NCBI GenBank assembly: GCA_014155875.1
Contig: JACEFZ010016149.1
Location: 124,001-188,000, forward strand
Reading direction: 5' to 3'
Length of the DNA stretch: 64,000 bases
Source: Cepaea nemoralis
Taxonomy: Eukaryota > Mollusca > Gastropoda > Stylommatophora > Helicidae
Shown here: positions 63,740 through 64,000 of the stretch, piece after piece
How positions within the stretch are numbered: position 1 is the first letter of the stretch
Layout: the number at the start of each line of letters is the position of its first letter
Notes under the pieces: model-generated
Database searches by the model: none
Seen by the model: only the letters and a program-made list of their open reading frames with translations
What the model was told of the DNA's origin: nothing
Made by a program: the position numbers and the translations under genes

Positions 63740-64000
63740 TCCTGAGTTGTGTCAAAATCCGATATCACAACACTCGGACATTCCCATACGTGCTCTGTCC
63801 TCATCTTCAATACCCAACGAAGAGCCCCTATGTTAACGGTGCCAGTTGCAATCTGATTATATGTCCGTCTGGCCTTTCCTCGGAGTACCCAGTGTCGGTC
63901 AGATCCTCTCGGCTGCATTTGCTCTTCCACACTTTACACATGATCGCCAAGGGCCCTGACGCATCTGCGTTATCGTGTACCAATATCCCACTCAGCGGTC
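63740..64000 (-). pseudogene. RNH2 LINE C-terminal fragment at the window edge
   Basis: RRTYNQIATGTVNIGALRWV and EHVWECPSVVISDF on the minus strand, with the usual CCDVGS end altered. It continues past 64000. Confidence 0.7.

Overview
This is animal (metazoan) nuclear DNA with low gene density and many transposons. Spliced exons with GT/AG junctions, tRNA-headed SINEs, non-LTR and LTR retrotransposons, hAT, piggyBac and mariner relics and long GA/GT/CT microsatellites all point to a eukaryote. A degraded 5' end of 18S rRNA and the mix of element families fit a lophotrochozoan, most likely a mollusc; the species is not determined.

Host genes. (1) A coding exon at 8680-8884 on the minus strand encodes the N-terminus of the spliceosomal/mRNA-export helicase DDX39B (UAP56). 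Its downstream intron runs leftward past the window start. That intron contains at least eleven copies of one box C/D snoRNA, all in the host sense strand (259 to 7076). Their D' guide is complementary to the invertebrate counterpart of the 18S site that human U28 (SNORD28) methylates. (2) Exons at 31565-31742 and 38523-38809 on the plus strand form a small coiled-coil protein resembling bublin (BBLN, UPF0184). Its intron carries a complete LINE. (3) Exons at 61934-62082 and 63259-63415 on the plus strand join in frame to start an unrecognised coiled-coil gene that continues past the window.

Repeats, left to right. 1-8.7 kb: snoRNA intron with a hAT MITE, a SINE, a LINE fragment and a TTAA-flanked piggyBac MITE. 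8.9-14.5 kb: intergenic DNA with a degenerate piggyBac transposon and a tRNA-Asp-like sequence. 14.5-21.2 kb: a minus-strand RNase-H LINE split by a plus-strand copy of the same family with a 12-bp target duplication. 21.2-24.7 kb: SINEs and a chimera of 18S, LINE 5'UTR and a short 28S-like piece. 24.7-29.8 kb: a CR1/L2-like LINE 3' end swollen by a GAGTGAATGAGTGAGCG minisatellite, inserted into a 50-bp-class satellite with a 7-bp duplication. 30-33 kb: nested LINEs and SINEs around gene 2. 33.3-37.4 kb: uninterrupted LINE. 38-48.5 kb: LINE, SINE and mariner fragments plus a 33-bp minisatellite of about 43 units. 48.5-57.6 kb: a hAT relic into which an 8.4-kb Ty3/gypsy element inserted (GGCAT duplications). 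Its gene order is gag-PR-INT-RT-RH, as in the Gmr1 group. 57.6-64 kb: more nested LINE fragments and gene 3.

The elements do not form a pathway. The functional signal is the intronic snoRNA array in a helicase gene; the rest is layered transposition whose order can be read from target-site duplications.
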